From Monomorium pharaonis (taxonomy: Eukaryota; Arthropoda; Insecta; Hymenoptera; Formicidae), in assembly GCF_013373865.1 (NCBI RefSeq), contig NC_050474.1:3571561-3635560 (forward strand): DNA of 64,000 nucleotides, written 5' to 3'. Below, one piece after another: positions 26,401-41,800 of the stretch. A model generated the notes under the pieces. The model was not told the DNA's origin. It saw only the letters and a program-made list of their open reading frames with translations, and ran no database searches. Position 1 is the first letter of the stretch. Each line of letters opens with the position of its first letter. The position numbers were made by a program, and so were the translations under genes.

Positions 26401-27126
26401 GTCGCGACGCAAAGAAAAATGCAAGACAAATTTTTTTTGTAAAAAGAGTATCATGTCCCTTTGATATAATAACAATATGATAATCATTGAGATATTTGAA
26501 ACAAGATCACACGATCACATATTTATGAAAATAAAGTTATGCAACATGTAGCTTGCTATATTGCCGTCTCAATCGATCTGATTATAATGGAGTTTTATTT
26601 TAATATTTACGGTTGAAAAAGTCAACTAATTATTTTAATGAATTAGAGCTTCGATGTAGCGATAAGAAGCACGAAAAGAGCATTAAAAGCCACAAGCGCA
26701 GATATAAAAATTAAAACGGATTTATAAAAAAAGAATTATACGTAATTTACATTAAATAATTGTCACTATCTTGCTGAAACCTGGAAATTACTTGTTTTTG
26801 TATCAAAATTTAATTAAACGTTGCATTTTTTATAATCTTTTAAGTTTAAACATAGTAGCAACTACGTTGCAGCTCAAACTGTTAAGTTTATCTGAAATTA
26901 GTTAAAAAGTTGTTATTATTTATTTGTACATTTCTTTTCGCTTGCAGCACAATTCCTCAAACATTATTTTTTTCTATTATAACTGAAAAATTGTTTTTGT
27001 TCATGTCTTAATATTTTTATTAAAGAAACTCGTTATTCAGTATCGAATACGTTACTGTATATATAATTTTAAGTTTTAACGAAATAAAACTGCTGAGAAT
27101 TAATCTATAGAGGCCAAATCTCGAAG

Positions 27127-27150
27127 CCACACACACGCGCGCACACACAC
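27127..27150. repeat. (CA)n repeat with CG interruptions
   Basis: A short alternating purine-pyrimidine tract in AT-rich DNA. Confidence 0.8.
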
Positions 27151-30100
27151 GAGATGATTGAATTATCAATTTCGTGCGAATTAAATACAGTTTCTGCATA
27201 AACTCCGAGAAATAGATCGCGTTCGCTAAACATCGTTATGAGGAGAGGAACGGATGCGAGGCACTCAATTATATTCTTTTCCGGCGAAAACTCGTTTTCC
27301 CGACGAGGCAATTCGTTCTTATTTGCAGCCTAGGTTACGGCAAAATAACGTTCGGAAGCGAAAGCAACCGGAACCCACGTCAACGTTCGAGAACTCGGTT
27401 GAGATAGAGTCAACATCCGCCTTAGATATTCAATTTTTCGCGAATGTAGCATCCTATCGGCAAACGATATTAAAATCAAAAGTAAAAGATATTTTATCGA
27501 GAATCATTAATCTACCTTCTTGCGTTGCGGAAGTTTGATCGGACTATAATAAATGAGAATAAAATAGAAAAGAAAAATATTGGATTCGTACTTCTATATT
27601 TGCCAGTTGTATGATATGTATCTTGCCTTAAGAGGGTATCGGGTTAAAATGTAGATTTGTAATTAAAGATAGTTCAATAGTCATCATTAAAAAGCAACTG
27701 TATTCATGTGAAATTTAACTTGAAATTGAAAATATCGGAAATATCTAAAACATCAATATGTGACTAATGTATCAAAAAGTTTTTTAAATCAAATGTATAC
27801 AAGTAGAAAAAGTTTTCGTAAAAATATATAGTTTAATATAAAAAAAGAACAAAAAATGGTGTAAGAAGCGTAGATGGAAAAGAATAGATGCGATTGCTTT
27901 CAATATTCGTTGAGAAAATTTGAAATTGAAGGTAGTTTACCTTAAGTAAATATAAATAAAACGAGAATTGATCAGAATTTCCGTAAGAAAATTTACAATA
28001 GTTTGCACTATATCTTGTAACATCTAAAATTAATGTTAATATTTCTCACGATAAATATAACTCATGTGCGACAATATTAAATTGATTTAATATTTATTGA
28101 TTAAATAATATCAGGTTTCAAAAACGAAACTTGCTGTTTGCGAGTTTCGTAGTACAAACGCGATTATAAATGCAGCGCTATTAGTAATGGAGTAAAAAAT
28201 CTTATATGCGATTTCTTCTGTTATCTTACATTTATTTTTACATAAGTAGCAGACTATTATTAAATAAACAAAATGGTTTAAATAGTTGATTTAAGAAATT
28301 GAATATTTTACTGCTAAGTAGACGCATGGTATTATGACAATCGCCAGCACAAAAGAATGCAAAAACGATTTTCGCTTGAAAGCAATCGAAAAATGAATGC
28401 GCGCGGGTCCCCGTTTGCAGGCTTTCGAGTGATTGCAAACAGTTCCTTTCAAAAGCACCGCCAGGCGAGCTGCGAAACGCCGCGAAAGTAACGAATGGAA
28501 TGGTCTGGGTTTTCAGTACGGAGAAAGTCGGGAAACCATTTACGTGGCAACCAATATTTCGCGTAAACACGTGTTGCTCTCCTATTTTAGAAATACGTGT
28601 GGTTTTCCATCGAGCGGCTATTGCCGATTGAACCGTCTAATCTGAGCGTCTAATAATCTTACCTCGAACTTTTTAGCGACGCATTTGTTACGTCACGCGG
28701 AAATTATTTTGCATATCATACATATTTAATATTTCTCCAACAATTTTACTCGCATGTCAATATATTGCAACAATAAGAATTTACTATTTGCCAGGTATTA
28801 TCAATATTATATAATTTAGCAAATTTAACATAAATAAAATTTGTATCAGAAGAGCTTGAGTTGTATAATCGGACATTGAATAATGGCAGAGCGTGACCGT
28901 TCCAGTCCTGTGGCTCGGATTGAAATTTTGATTATTCCAATTTTATGGAACGTTCCGCGCCAGGAAATTTAACGAAACGAACGTGCGAGCCTTCGCGACT
29001 GCAAATAATTCGTTCGATCCCGCATTCGAGGCTATAGATGCTGCGATTTCGCACGGTCTCTTCTCCCAGTGGGATGTACACCCCGTATCCTTCGTCAAAC
29101 CCTCGCTTAGCTCATTTTAGGAGACAGTGTCTTCCGAGCGGAGTACAATTTCCCCTGGCATGTTTCACGCTCCCGTGCCTCTCCCTTTCTCTTTCTCCAC
29201 TGCGTGCTTCCTACTCCCTTTCTTTGCACCATTAATTAACCGAAACTTCGAAACGAACTGTCAGAGCCCCGGATACAAGATCGTACAGCGCAATGTCGGA
29301 AAGATTCCCAGCGCTTACGGAGAGTACGACATCGCGTTTCGAGTGACGAAGCGACGAAAATGCCTGAAAGCACGAAGGGGAAATGGACCTGCTTGACTTC
29401 CATTTACCGTAAGTAAGTGACGAACAACGAGGCAAGAGAATCGCGACAGAGACGGACGGATGAATTTGTTGGAAGCAATTCGTGTAGCTTCTGTCAGCAG
29501 CTTCTCCACGTGTATATTGCATTGTCGTGTAACATGATTTTTAGATTCGCAATGGATTTTTTTTTTTTTTGAAGTTTTTACACGTACATACGAGCATGGG
29601 ATGATCAGACATTCCGGAAGTAGAATAAATAAGATCTCTCAATAAAAATGGTCACTTGAAAGCATTTCATTTTCGGCCACAACTTAAATAACTTTGCGCG
29701 TTAAAAATCTTAAAAATTTAATTAGTTAACATAGATCGAACGAATCTCTTATCTAATCTTGCCTGAAATCTTTTTTCGCGATCACGCAGAAGGTTTAGTT
29801 TTTGAATCTTTGAGAAGAAGTTATTTCAACAATCTTCCGTATTAATAATTCATATCATATTTTCGCAAGTGAATACATATACGGTGAGAATCGCGCGACG
29901 GTGGTATTTTGTATTCGTCAATTGTGCATGCTGTATTGCGCAAGGCGACATTCGAACGCGAAATATCGAAATGGTATTGTTGCCGCAACAATACTCTTCC
30001 GGGACCGACACAACGGATGCTGATAACCACGACCATCTGCGAAGTTCGTATTTATTCATGGCCAACGAGCGTGAGGGAGACGTCGGAGTTACAAGATCTC

Positions 30101-33100
30101 TTGTGCAGAAGCATCTTATAGCGGATTTTCTTCCCTACATTCTATCGAAAATTAGCTACTTGTGGATGTGTGTATGTGTATGTGTGTGAAGCTTAATCCG
30201 ATCTCTATTATCATAATTAACAACGTATTTCATGCAATCGAAACATCGTGTGTTAAGTTACAATATTTCCAAGAAGATTGCAAGAAAAAGGAACTTGTTC
30301 TGACAATATGCTCAACAAAACAGTTCTCAATACGTGACGTTTTAATTAAACTATCACGTGTGCTATCTCATATAATTCTTTTGTTACATACTTGCATCCT
30401 AAACATTACTGTTGGGAAAAAATTAATAAATTTGACATGTATAACTTGCTTAGAGATTTCTCTACTTAAATAATTTCAAGATATACTGTCTTATTTCTGA
30501 GAAGCCGGAAAAGTTATTCGAAATAACGATAAATAAATGGCTCATTTTAAATATTTATTCATTAGTGAGAATGTTTCAACTTATTTATCCTCTCACTTCC
30601 GCTGCGAGACGCTTTAGACTTCAAATGGAAATACCGCAACAGTTCTAGAAACGGTTTAGCAATGTAGCGCCATGTGACTTCTCAATAGCGCTGACGAGAT
30701 ACAGACGCAGAGTGTGCTTTCTAAAGTTGCATACGAACTGTGATTAAATACAAACAGGAGATAGAGAGATATCTCGGTGGTATGTCAACATGCACATGCG
30801 ATACGTATAATGTCAGGAGGAAAGTCGCGAGGAATTGTTGTCTTCGAACATGCGCGAAGAGCGGCGTATTGGAATTTCTTGAATGCCACCGCCTGACCCA
30901 GTGACTTCAAAACTTGAAGAATCTAGATGAGAGAAGATGTAGATGAAGACGAAAATGTCGTAAGAGGCTGAGACTCGAGGCTGCTTCATGGAAGGGCGTC
31001 GTAAAGGAGAGGAGTGTGAAGCCTTAGAGAAAGAACGAACGAACACTCGACGCTAAGGCTGACGTGGTTTTACGTGCCGGTATAATAGTCTCTCGTCGTC
31101 GCTGAGATAGTATCCGGGCGACCTGCCGGCCATCGCACGACAGCGCGACACAATCGTTAAGTCTACTCAGCGAGTTTTGTCGCTCGAGTCGGATGTTCGT
31201 GTATTTGCAATTTACATGGTTGTTTGCAGTTGTAGAGTATATATTGTAGACACACAAGGCCGCCAATTAAATGCTCCTCCACTTTAGGGGGAGATCTAAT
31301 TCGAGAGATCTAATTTGGCGCCCTTAAGTGCATTAATTTTAATATCTCGTGGGCGGAATCTTATCGCGCGGGAGAAACGCGTGTAACATAAAAAAAGAAA
31401 AAGTTGGATGAAATAGATGCCGTTATACGTGTGTACGCAATATCGCAACCCGTCGTCTCGCGCCCTTCCCGGCGATCAAGATAACTTTTTACAACCAGCG
31501 GGTCTATATTAACTTGGATATTAAGTGTCTAATATCCGAGCTGTTTACACTGTTCCCTCGTCGACGAGACACCCCCGCTTAAATCGACGGCTATCTCGAG
31601 CAGTCTCGTTGTTGCGTGCAGGCCCCTCATTCGACGAATACGGGATTCTGTTTGCACCGAAATACGGCCCGTCGGAACGAATTACAATCGCGTCAAATAT
31701 CCTCGGAATTACGCCATTATTAACGTCAACAGGTCTGATTTCGCGCAGTAGCGGAAGTAAATTCAAATCTGTGTATTTACATAGCGCTCGATCACCTTCC
31801 GCGTTTGCACGTGAACGTTAATTACCACCGGCTGATCAGTGTACTAATGGTCACTCCGTGTACGGCACGCACACTAAATACCCAATATCGCGTCAATAAA
31901 TTAACTGTCGTGTCGCTACGATTGAACTTCAGTTGTATATTTCATCCGGATAATCGAAATTACACGCGCTTTGTTGGAGAAAAAGAGAATTATTTATCCT
32001 GTGTTCGCTTATTCATCTATTATACATTTCCATTTTTTATGATATAATTATAAATTATTAATCTCACTCTTCCTTCCCGTCTCTACGGACTCTAGAATTA
32101 TGGCAACTCGTCAAAAGAGAATAATACGGCCGATGTTATCGGCATTGTGCCACCGGATCGAACGCATCAAATATTTTATAAGATTCCCATCTTCTTCGCT
32201 CGAGTACTACTTTTATGTTTGATGCGATAGTAGCTTTATAAGATTTAACAGCGTTTAATCAGCAAATACGCACAACGCGAATAAACCTCAAGCCGATTTC
32301 AAAGATTTGTATTTTCCTACGTGCCGGCAGTCTGATCATTGAGATTCTCTCTTCCCTGTCTTTATTCTTGTCCTCTGACGTTTCCCTCTCTAAACCTTGA
32401 ACCGATATTTAATCGAATCTCTTCGGCGTTCGTTTGGTATCTTCATCGTAATGAGATTCTTGCTCTGAATGCGGAACGTAGACGCCAACCATGTAGCCAG
32501 AATATAAGCAATATTTCTCTTTCACGAAAGAAAGAGAGAAAGGCAGGGAAAGGAAGATTTTATCTACGTAGTCTGCAAAATATCTGCTTTTTGAAAACTC
32601 GACGCTCTTATTTCAATTTTAAAAATCATGAATGCATTTGTATAATGTTACATTTTAAATAGAGTTCTACGGAAATCCTCAAATTAATTTCGTTCCTGGC
32701 TTCCTCCGACAGTATGCGTTTAATGCAAAGATCACTCTGCCGTGCTGTCGAACCAAAAACCTGTATATTATTGCGTCGAGATGTTCAGATTAAACGCGAA
32801 TATTACGCGGGGATAAGGGATGTTTTTCCTCCACGTGTACGAATTATTTCCTCGCTGATTACAGAGTGCGTGCGGACGTCGGAGTCGGGCATGGCGAGTT
32901 TTTAGGTTTACGGAAGAGCAATCGTGAACACATTTGCATTATATATATCGGTAAATAGACGTTGGCCCGTTACACACTTGACGCCCCGTATCGTGTCCCC
33001 ATGCTTCTGGGTTATTTACGAGGTGGATGAGACCTGATTCTCGTAACATTCTGCAGACTCGGATTGCGAGGAACCGTCCATTATTCAACAGAATGGCCTG

Positions 33101-33511
33101 TTTCAAAATACCGGCGCTCCTCGTTGACGGATTACTTAGTTCACACGTTTCGAAGAACATTCGTCAGTGAGATATAACATAGATATTTCTTCCCGGGTTC
33201 TATTGACCTACATATGTTACAACAAAGCGTAAGCGTCTCTGATTAAATTATTTTTTATCATTGTGTGTGTATCACTGTTAGTAAAAAAAAAGATCTTATA
33301 TAGAATTAATGAGTGCCTAAGAGTGCATTATACTTTGTTAAATATGTTTTGTTAATCGATGAAATTTAATTGTTAATGTGCATCAGACTGTCAGGATATT
33401 GTGAACATGTTAAATCATTTGTAATTTAATAGTAATAATGTTTAATGAACTGTTTTCGTAAAATTATCCGTTTGGATTGTTGTTATAGTGACGAGAATAA
33501 TTACAAAAGTT

Positions 33512-33535
33512 TTATTCGCTTCAATAAGCGAATAA
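33512..33535. repeat. Perfect 10-bp stem, 4-base loop hairpin
   Basis: TTATTCGCTT and its exact reverse complement flank CAAT. No poly-T tail, gene boundary or other context gives it a role. Confidence 0.5.
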
Positions 33536-35860
33536 ATAATCGTTGCACTTTGTTGTAATAATATCACGAATATATTCTGTATAGTGTTACACTCCTTTTA
33601 TTACACTTGTACGGCCAGTCAATTGGGATTTCGTGCCGCTTTTCCAATTTTCCACGAGGTGAGTGCAGCCGACAGCGACGTAATGTGATTATTACACAAA
33701 GCGATACGTTATTGGAGGTAAAATAAAATTGATATTTCCGTTGTATTAAATTTTTTTTTAGATTTGGCGAATTGATCATCGAGCTTTCTTCCGTTTCTTT
33801 ATTTGGTAGTTGCATTAGTTCTGTATCATTTAATGCAAAGTAATTGTATTTTTTGTTCCAATTCCAAATAAATTATAATGTTTAATTAGTCAATCATTTT
33901 TCTGTATGATTCTCATAAAAAATAAATGGATTGTCGTTTAGATGCTGTGTCTCCATCTTGCATTGTTTCCAGAACTTGTTTCCGCACTTTTGAAGATTTC
34001 TCATCAGTAGTAGTAAACTGCCGTTGCGGTCAGGCAAAGGTAATAGTTACCCACGTTCGATCAGACAGTTGTCTAACTCGCCAATCTCCGTTAAAACAAA
34101 ACAGCGATAAATATTTTCTTATGTATTTTATTTTTTATATATCTTAATTACAAGATATAAATGTTTCTTTCTCTCATATTCCTCTTTATATAGTTCTTAT
34201 TATTCTGATAATAAGCTGTTCAATTGTTAAAATTATAAGTATTTTTTTAAAAGAGTTTAAAAATTAAGAAGAAAATATGAATAAAGCATGAGTAAACGGT
34301 AAAATGCTTATTTTCGTATGTTACGTATTATAACTTGATGAGCAATGTTTTATTCATATGATTCGCCGGTGCTAGGCGTTTAAAATAAACTGGATTACAC
34401 CGTTCCTAAAATAAATATATTGATGAGCTGCATATGTATTTACGATTAGCATCATCTCACACACACAGGGCCATCGTTGACGTACGTGTAACGTCCTTGT
34501 ACAAAAATTAATTTAATAGTCTCCACAAAAGGAAACGGATTAATACATTTAAACGATTGATATTTTGGGAAACAGAATTGAGTTTAAATAACAAACTTCG
34601 GATTCTGCGACGTTCGCCCAAATTGCGACGCAGAGCGAATTACGTCGCAAAATGTAAGGGCAGTGTCTTATATTGTAGTTATATGTAAGATCGAATGGTA
34701 TACATTTCGCAACCCCGACGAAGTTTTCGTTGTCCTTCGGTCGTATCCCTACTTCTCTCATCTTTGCTACATTCGCGTGTCAAGGCTCATATTCTGCCAC
34801 CCCCAACCCCTGGTCTGTCATCTCTCGATTTCTCCCCTAACCCGTCTCGCTCACTACCCCGCAATGCATTACCGCGCAGCAACAGCGTCATGCTAGTGCG
34901 TGTCCACGTTTTAGCGACCGACTTAACCACCCGAGTACGCGCAGGCGTTAGGTTGTCGTCACCGGGCGGGAGAACGAGGTACGCTCGGGGATACGACGAA
35001 ATCCTGGCAAATCAATACGGCAATGTCCGCCGGTAACCAGGCAGTCGGGGCTCATCCTTCGCGAGTAACGTGTCGGAAGTCCACGCGCAGGCTCAGTTAT
35101 ATCGGCAGTACTGATTAGAACAGTCCATTGAATCTTTATCTTCGTCTTCGTCATCGTCGTCGTGCGAAAGCATCGATTCCTGGTTTCTCTCGCTCTTCCG
35201 AATAGCTTCGAATAAGCTTCACGAGGTGAAGTGCGCTAGTTAGAAGGAGATCGGTATCGTCATATTTAAAGAAACGGTTACCAACTGCCCTTCTGGGTAA
35301 CTGACCTTGTGCAACAGCACGAACGTTTAGATCTTGAGAAGAGGACCAATTTCGTGGCGAGTAATTTACAGATTGAAGTTTCCTTGCGGCTCGTAAGAGA
35401 GAAGTTAGAGAGATACGCATATTTTGGAGCGCACGGGATCATTTCGGGGTTGTTTCGCACTCGTCGCAGAGAATACTAGCCACAAGCAAAGAAGTCAGAC
35501 AAGCCGGAGCCGGGTGGAGATTAGACGGTCTTCCGAGCCTCACCGGAGTCCCCGATTATTATTATCAACGTCGTCAGGAAGGTCAAATCCTATCCCAGTA
35601 CCACGATCGTATTAGTAGGCATACGCCAGGCCGCCAGGCTATTACGACGTCTGGTAGGCGCGAGTGATTGGTCCTTCCGCACGGATTTACCGAAACACCC
35701 CCAAAACGGCAACCCGTCGTCGTCGTGGTGCTACCGGGGCCCCGCCGTTAGCCGCGAGAGATCGCGAGAAGGGAGCTTGGGGAGATCGGCGGGAGGATCG
35801 ACCTGTTCGTACGCGACCAGGACCGGCCCCTGGTACGCCGCTTGCTGGCGGCCCAGTGAA

Positions 35861-38800
35861 ATGGAAGAGAAGTCCTCTGCCCGATTCTCCGAATATCTGT
35901 TCGCCAAGATGGGCGGGCAGGACGTCTCGGCCTCTCAGGGTCCCCGCAAGGTGACCGCCGACACCAGAAAGTGGATGCGAGAAAATCTGCTACTCATGGT
36001 CACCCTATCCGGCGTACTCTTCGGCATAATTCTCGGTGAGCCACGGAAACGTTTATTTGCTCCTATCAGGAATTCTAATACTAAATTAAAAAATTTAATC
36101 CATTTGGAGAAGTTACGAAACATCTTTAGTTAAGAATATTTTTAGCGATTATTACATTTTAAAAAGAAGAAAAAACTTTGAAAGAACTTGAATTACACTG
36201 TACGTTGAATTATGTTGCACAATCGACTGCTTGCGTGCGTTATTTGTAATAGACGTTAAAAGATAATAGATCAAATTAAATAGAAAATAATAACTTGTGC
36301 AAAATAAGATGTTTATCGCATCATCAATCGCATGTCATTTTTCAGTCTTTTTACAGGTCAGCTATAAATTATGACCGCCATTTGCGTGATTGTTATCGTA
36401 GACAAGATCTTTTTAACAACTCTATACAAAATTAATTTTGTATTATCTAGATTTTTAATCTGATTTAATACAGCGATTCTTTTTTTTTTTGTCACTTCAA
36501 CAACTGATTGCTCTTGTTAATGTCGCTTTTTTATGCTCGTAAAGATTCTACATATTAATAAATTTGTAGAAATATTTCAGGAAACTAACTTAATAATTTT
36601 TATAAATGCATGCAATATTTTTCATTCCATAAAAACTATGATCTTATAATAACAATGAATGCCTGTAACGTGTCACATTTATAGAAATCGTACGTGAGAG
36701 ATAAGTAACATAATACGGTTTAAGCTTACAAATACGAGCAAGCTTTCACATAGATCGATTTTACATGTATACCTCGACCCAGTTCAAATTATCATTCCAA
36801 TTACGTAAATATAAACACCTTTTAATCCATTATAAATTATATATTATTTTATTGATTATTTATATTAAAAAATATTGCTCATCAAGAATTTCCTTAAAAA
36901 AATTCGTCATATTAATTTATTTTCTCTTGAAATTAACTCAATAGAAATCATATTTGTATAATTACAATGTACTACGTCATGTATAAATATTATACTATAA
37001 ATGTATCATTTGGTATACCCACGAATAATTAATAAATATTGAATTAATTAATTAAGTAGAAATCGATTTTTATTAGTTTATGCGTATAACGTTAAAAGAA
37101 TAAAATGCGATTTCAATTAATTGTATTTAAAATGTAACACGAAAAACATTTTATTATATTATTTAGGTGATAAAACTGCACATTTAAAATGAAGACATAC
37201 AAAAATAAATTTAACGATTATCAAAAGTATTAACGGAACAATCAATGCGCAATGTAAATTCTAAGTCAAATTTACAACTTGCTTCAGCACTTGATAGGCG
37301 AACATATAGCATCCATAGGTGCTTTGCTATAAGTAGATATGTTGATGGCATCGTAATAATTTATACGATGCCGCTCGATAGATCAGTCTAAATCAAAGCT
37401 TTCATTCATATTCTTTCTTTCAAGACGAAAGCTTCAAGGTTACACATCAGTGTCTCTACATCATCAATTTTTTCATTTCTTTTTTTTTACAAATATTGAC
37501 GAAGCAATTTATTATCCATACAATCATCTAATAAATGATTCATTTCAGAAGACATATGCTTTATACGTGTTATGGGCTTACTACTAGAACGTAGATAGCT
37601 TATGCAACTAATCTCATATTATCCGATAGAAAAGAAATTACGCAAACCTTCACCTTTTCGTTAACTGCGACGCCCTTTCTTCGCGATCGAATAATAAGTC
37701 CATTGATCGTAATAAATTTAAATATAGGTCAAGAACAAGAACGTTTCTTGTAAAAGCTTTTAATATCTTTACGAGCAAATGAGAAAAAATGAAGGTCTCG
37801 TGGTACAGAATCTGGATCAATCTGGGAATATATATATCTTCGCAGGGTTTGGCTTGCGACCTTTGGACCTTGGGGACGATGCGGTGATGCTGATCAGTTA
37901 TCCGGGAGAGCTCTTCATGAGATTGCTAAAGCTAATGATTTTACCTCTTGTAATCGCCAGCCTCATATCAGGTGAGCTTTCACTCAAGCTGTTCTCCCAT
38001 GCACGCAATAAAACGCGCATCAAATATATAATCATTTGTACATTAGGTTCAGCGAGCTTAAACGCTAGGATGAACGGAATGATTGCCGTTCGGACTTTGG
38101 TATACTTCATACTGACGTCCTTATTAAATGCTGTACTTGGCGTGGCCCTAGTTCTCGTTATTCATCCCGGCAATCCCGGCATCAGGGAATCGATCGGGCC
38201 CTCGCATCACGCGAGAGCCGTTAACATATTAGACAGCCTGCTCGACCTAGGAAGGTAAATTATGTCTACGATATCTCCCATCGCCCAATATCGATTCTGT
38301 CAGTATCAATAATGTACGTAGATCAACACTTGAAAGTTTTCCTATGAAAACAGAGGTATCGAGTGCGAAGGTCAACGTATATGAAACGGCGAGAAAATAA
38401 ATTCCAATTTTTTTTTTGCTTTCGAATTGCATTTGAACGTCTCGTCGCTGGAATAGCTGACTATATATTTTCGACTATATTGTCATCCAGCAAAAATAGG
38501 TCGTGCGCTTCCGCTGCGGTTTTCCACTGCGAAAACTTTGAGAAATGTGTGCACGATGATAACGTGACATTGAAATAATATCGATTCGCACGATAGTTCC
38601 TTTTATCGCTGAATCATTGCGGCAACATAGTTATCTAATTGTAAGTCGGATTAAGGTCATGGCATTTCACGAGCCGCAAATTCTACTAAACGAAATTCAT
38701 TGTGATCGCAGATACTATTTCGCCGAGACGAAAATAGTTCATCGATCGTGCGTATTTTATTCGCGTGAGACGCGCTCAAAAAAAAGACGTTCCATTTAAA

Positions 38801-41800
38801 AAGTTCGCGCAATGCCAGGCACGATCCTCCAACGCTGCATTAAAATCGACACATCGCAGCTCGGTTATTGGAAACCATTTAACAATTGTTCGCTTCAGTG
38901 ACGCAACATAAGATCGTTTTTATTGAAAAATCGCCGTAGCTTGCGCCACTACTTAATCAATGTATAAGGGCTATGAATAAAACGAAGGCCGCGGGAAAGG
39001 CGTTATTTTTAAAAAAAATATGCAACCCTTTCTCATGTAATATGCGAAGATACTTCACTTATTCAACAGTAATTTGAAATATATTTGATTTTAAATTTGT
39101 TTTTTGCAGGAACATGTTTCCGGACAATTTGTTTCAAGCAGCTTTTCAACAAGTAAGGATATGCCTCGATTCTTACGACATATCAACGTAAAATTGACTT
39201 AATATTCAATAATGACGTTGTTGCTACAGGCGCACACGGTGTACGTCCCGAAAAACCAACCCTTCCAGAACGTCACCGATCCGTTACCAACGGCAGTCTT
39301 GAGAAATGAGGAATTGATGAGAGTGGTACAGTACAGAAGTGGCACGAATACTCTGGGAATAGTTTTCTTTTGCTTGGTCTTTGGTACATTCCTGGGGACG
39401 CTCGGTGAAAAAGGTCAAGTTGTCATAGATTTCTTCAAAGCTGTATTCGAGGTTATTATGCGAATGGTCTCAACCGTTATGTGGTGAGTATGAGTCACGC
39501 GAAAGTCGAAAACGACGGCTTACTGTCGGTTCGTAACAGCTGAATATAAGAAGACCTCGCTCTTCCAGGATGACACCAATCGGCATCACTTCCGTAATAG
39601 CGGGCAAAATACTTGGCGTGGACGACCTGGTACTGGTGATGTCGCAGCTGGCGTGGTTTATCGTCACGATCGCGATCGGTGTCTTTTTCTATCAGCTAGT
39701 GATCATGCAGTTGATATATGCGGCCTTCGTTAGAAAGAACCCCTTTAAATTCTACGCCGGCCTGGCCCAGGGTACCCTCACCGCCTTCGCCATGGCATCA
39801 ACGTGAGTCGTCGATCTTCGAATCCGAGCCCGACCTTGAGAGAATCCATTTCGCCTGCCTCACAGGGCCTCGGTCAACGTTGTGATCGTATTTTCTAACC
39901 TTCATCCCCTATCGATCACATCCTGCAGACATTCCATCTGTACTTCCTTTCCTTCATCCTTTTGTTTCTTATCATGCAGACCTTTCTATACTCACGCGAA
40001 ATGGAGCTGGTCTGTCGCGCGGTTGATAGTGCAAATAGTTGATTTCAAAACATTTTGACGCCGTAAAATATGAAATAGACAATGAGTGATACGTGGCGAT
40101 GAAAGACGTTTATTGATCGAATCGATTGATGAAGACAATATGTTTCAGCCAGCTGTGTGGAGGCTTTGCGAGGCCACAATCCCGATATCCTTTCTCCTTA
40201 AATCATTTCAGCCAGCTTTACATAACTTTCGGAGAAATTGCTTCATATAATCCTTTTGCTTAGTTTCTAAATAAAAAAAAAAACGTTGTGGAAGAGCTGG
40301 CCAATTCCCGAATCCTGTTAGTTTTTCCTCCATGTGTGACAATCTCTTTTAATGTTTGCTTGCGAGGAGAGCTCGCCATGCCACATGAGAAAGAGAAAAA
40401 GAGGGAAAGAGGTATGCAGTTCCGGGTAGCACTTAGAAATGCTGATACTGCCGGTTCTCGTTAATCAAGCCATACGAACTTCCGAAAGCTTGTAACCAGA
40501 TTGGTACGGTGACGCAAACGGAATTTCGTTGTTGGGCAAAGATAATTAAATGCTAAAATAATTAAGAGTATTGCCGCCACGAGAAATTATATGATGGCTT
40601 TCGAGGTACGCCTGCTTATCGCGAAAAGTAAAATCACTTGGCAACGATATTGCCAAAAACCGGCGATCTGCTGACTCCGTGTTACCTGGACTGATTCGCG
40701 GCGTGGAAGTTTTCTATGGATTCCCATAATCGGTATCTTCGAATTCTTCCCTCGCGACAACGAGGAAGAGGAAGAAGGAACCGAGCCAAAGGAGACCTCC
40801 ACGCCAAACTATATGATTAATCTTAAGTACGTTGTACAATGAACTGGCAGAACTGAAAAAATATTAGTTGCTTATGCCGAGCTCGCTCTTGCAGGTACGA
40901 CGAGGACGTCGATGACCGGCTGTACTCCTGAACAACGTGCGATTATTTGTCTTTCTTGAATAATTCATTTTTGAGAGTCACGCAAAGCAACGATCATTTT
41001 TTCAGTTCGCACTTACGAGTCGAATTCGCACCTCTGAAATCCTTCCTTTCTTTCTTTCATCCACCGTCCAATATTAATCTAATAATATTTAATATATTAT
41101 CCTGCACCGTTCCAGTTACTCCGCTATTTCTACATTCCCGATCACTTGCCACCTCTTGTCCCCTTCCCATCTAGTATTATTGTTTTTAGCAGTGCAATAT
41201 TGTTTATGATCCAACTAGGTCTTATACAGTTGTATCTAACTCAATCTGTTTTCTCTGTGGATTAATTGTTTCCAGAAGAGAGCGTACACAACTGTGCGTA
41301 CACACTGTGACTGACTGAGAAACTGTTCTCAGTGTATCTGAACAGAGACTGTATGAATATCATGATGATGTATTAGAACACGCACTGCACGCGGCCTTTT
41401 GCAGGTGGTTGATTCTGAGAGATCCGAGGGTAGCGCTTGGTAAGTAATTGATGGCCGCAACATGATACATACAATTGTCTGTTGTAGAATCCACGGCGGG
41501 CGATGCAGTCTGGCGGATATCCTGACGAATTGTCATCTAAGCTAATCCTGATTGATTTTCAGGTTCTTGATCTCACGGTCATTCTGGCAGTTCTGGCACT
41601 CTTTCCACTATACCCCGCAGTTAATAATGCGTCGATATTAATTCCGAGTATTCTTCCTTCGTTCGTATACCGCCTTTCTCTACGAATCTCTCTGTACATC
41701 CGTTCTGTTTCAATTCAAGCCTTGGTCGGTTACGTTTCTCTGAGAAACTATCGCTAAATAAATCGCCGCTATATATCTGTCGCGTAAGTTTACGCCAGAA

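Larger units (their letters stand above)
15316..35860. other. 20.5-kb region between the head-to-head GABA-B-like and EAAT genes
   Basis: No gene with recognisable homology was found here. CpG-rich blocks occur at about 21150-22320, 31400-31900 and 34800-35860, and the rest is AT-rich. The left part must hold the 5' non-coding exon(s) and promoter of the minus-strand receptor gene. The right part should hold the promoter and leader of the plus-strand transporter. Two weak ORFs near 19671-20442 are listed separately. Confidence 0.5.

Noticed and set aside
35777..35860. 28 extra in-frame codons upstream of the EAAT start
   Set aside because: The sequence is unlike transporter N-termini and looks like leader, and the Met codons at 35861 and 35909 have good contexts. 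It cannot be fully excluded.
41405..41439. 35-nt segment with good acceptor and donor in EAAT intron 6
   Set aside because: Its length breaks the frame into exon 7 and it does not join the nearby acidic-tail exons, so it is probably a chance pair of splice-like sites.
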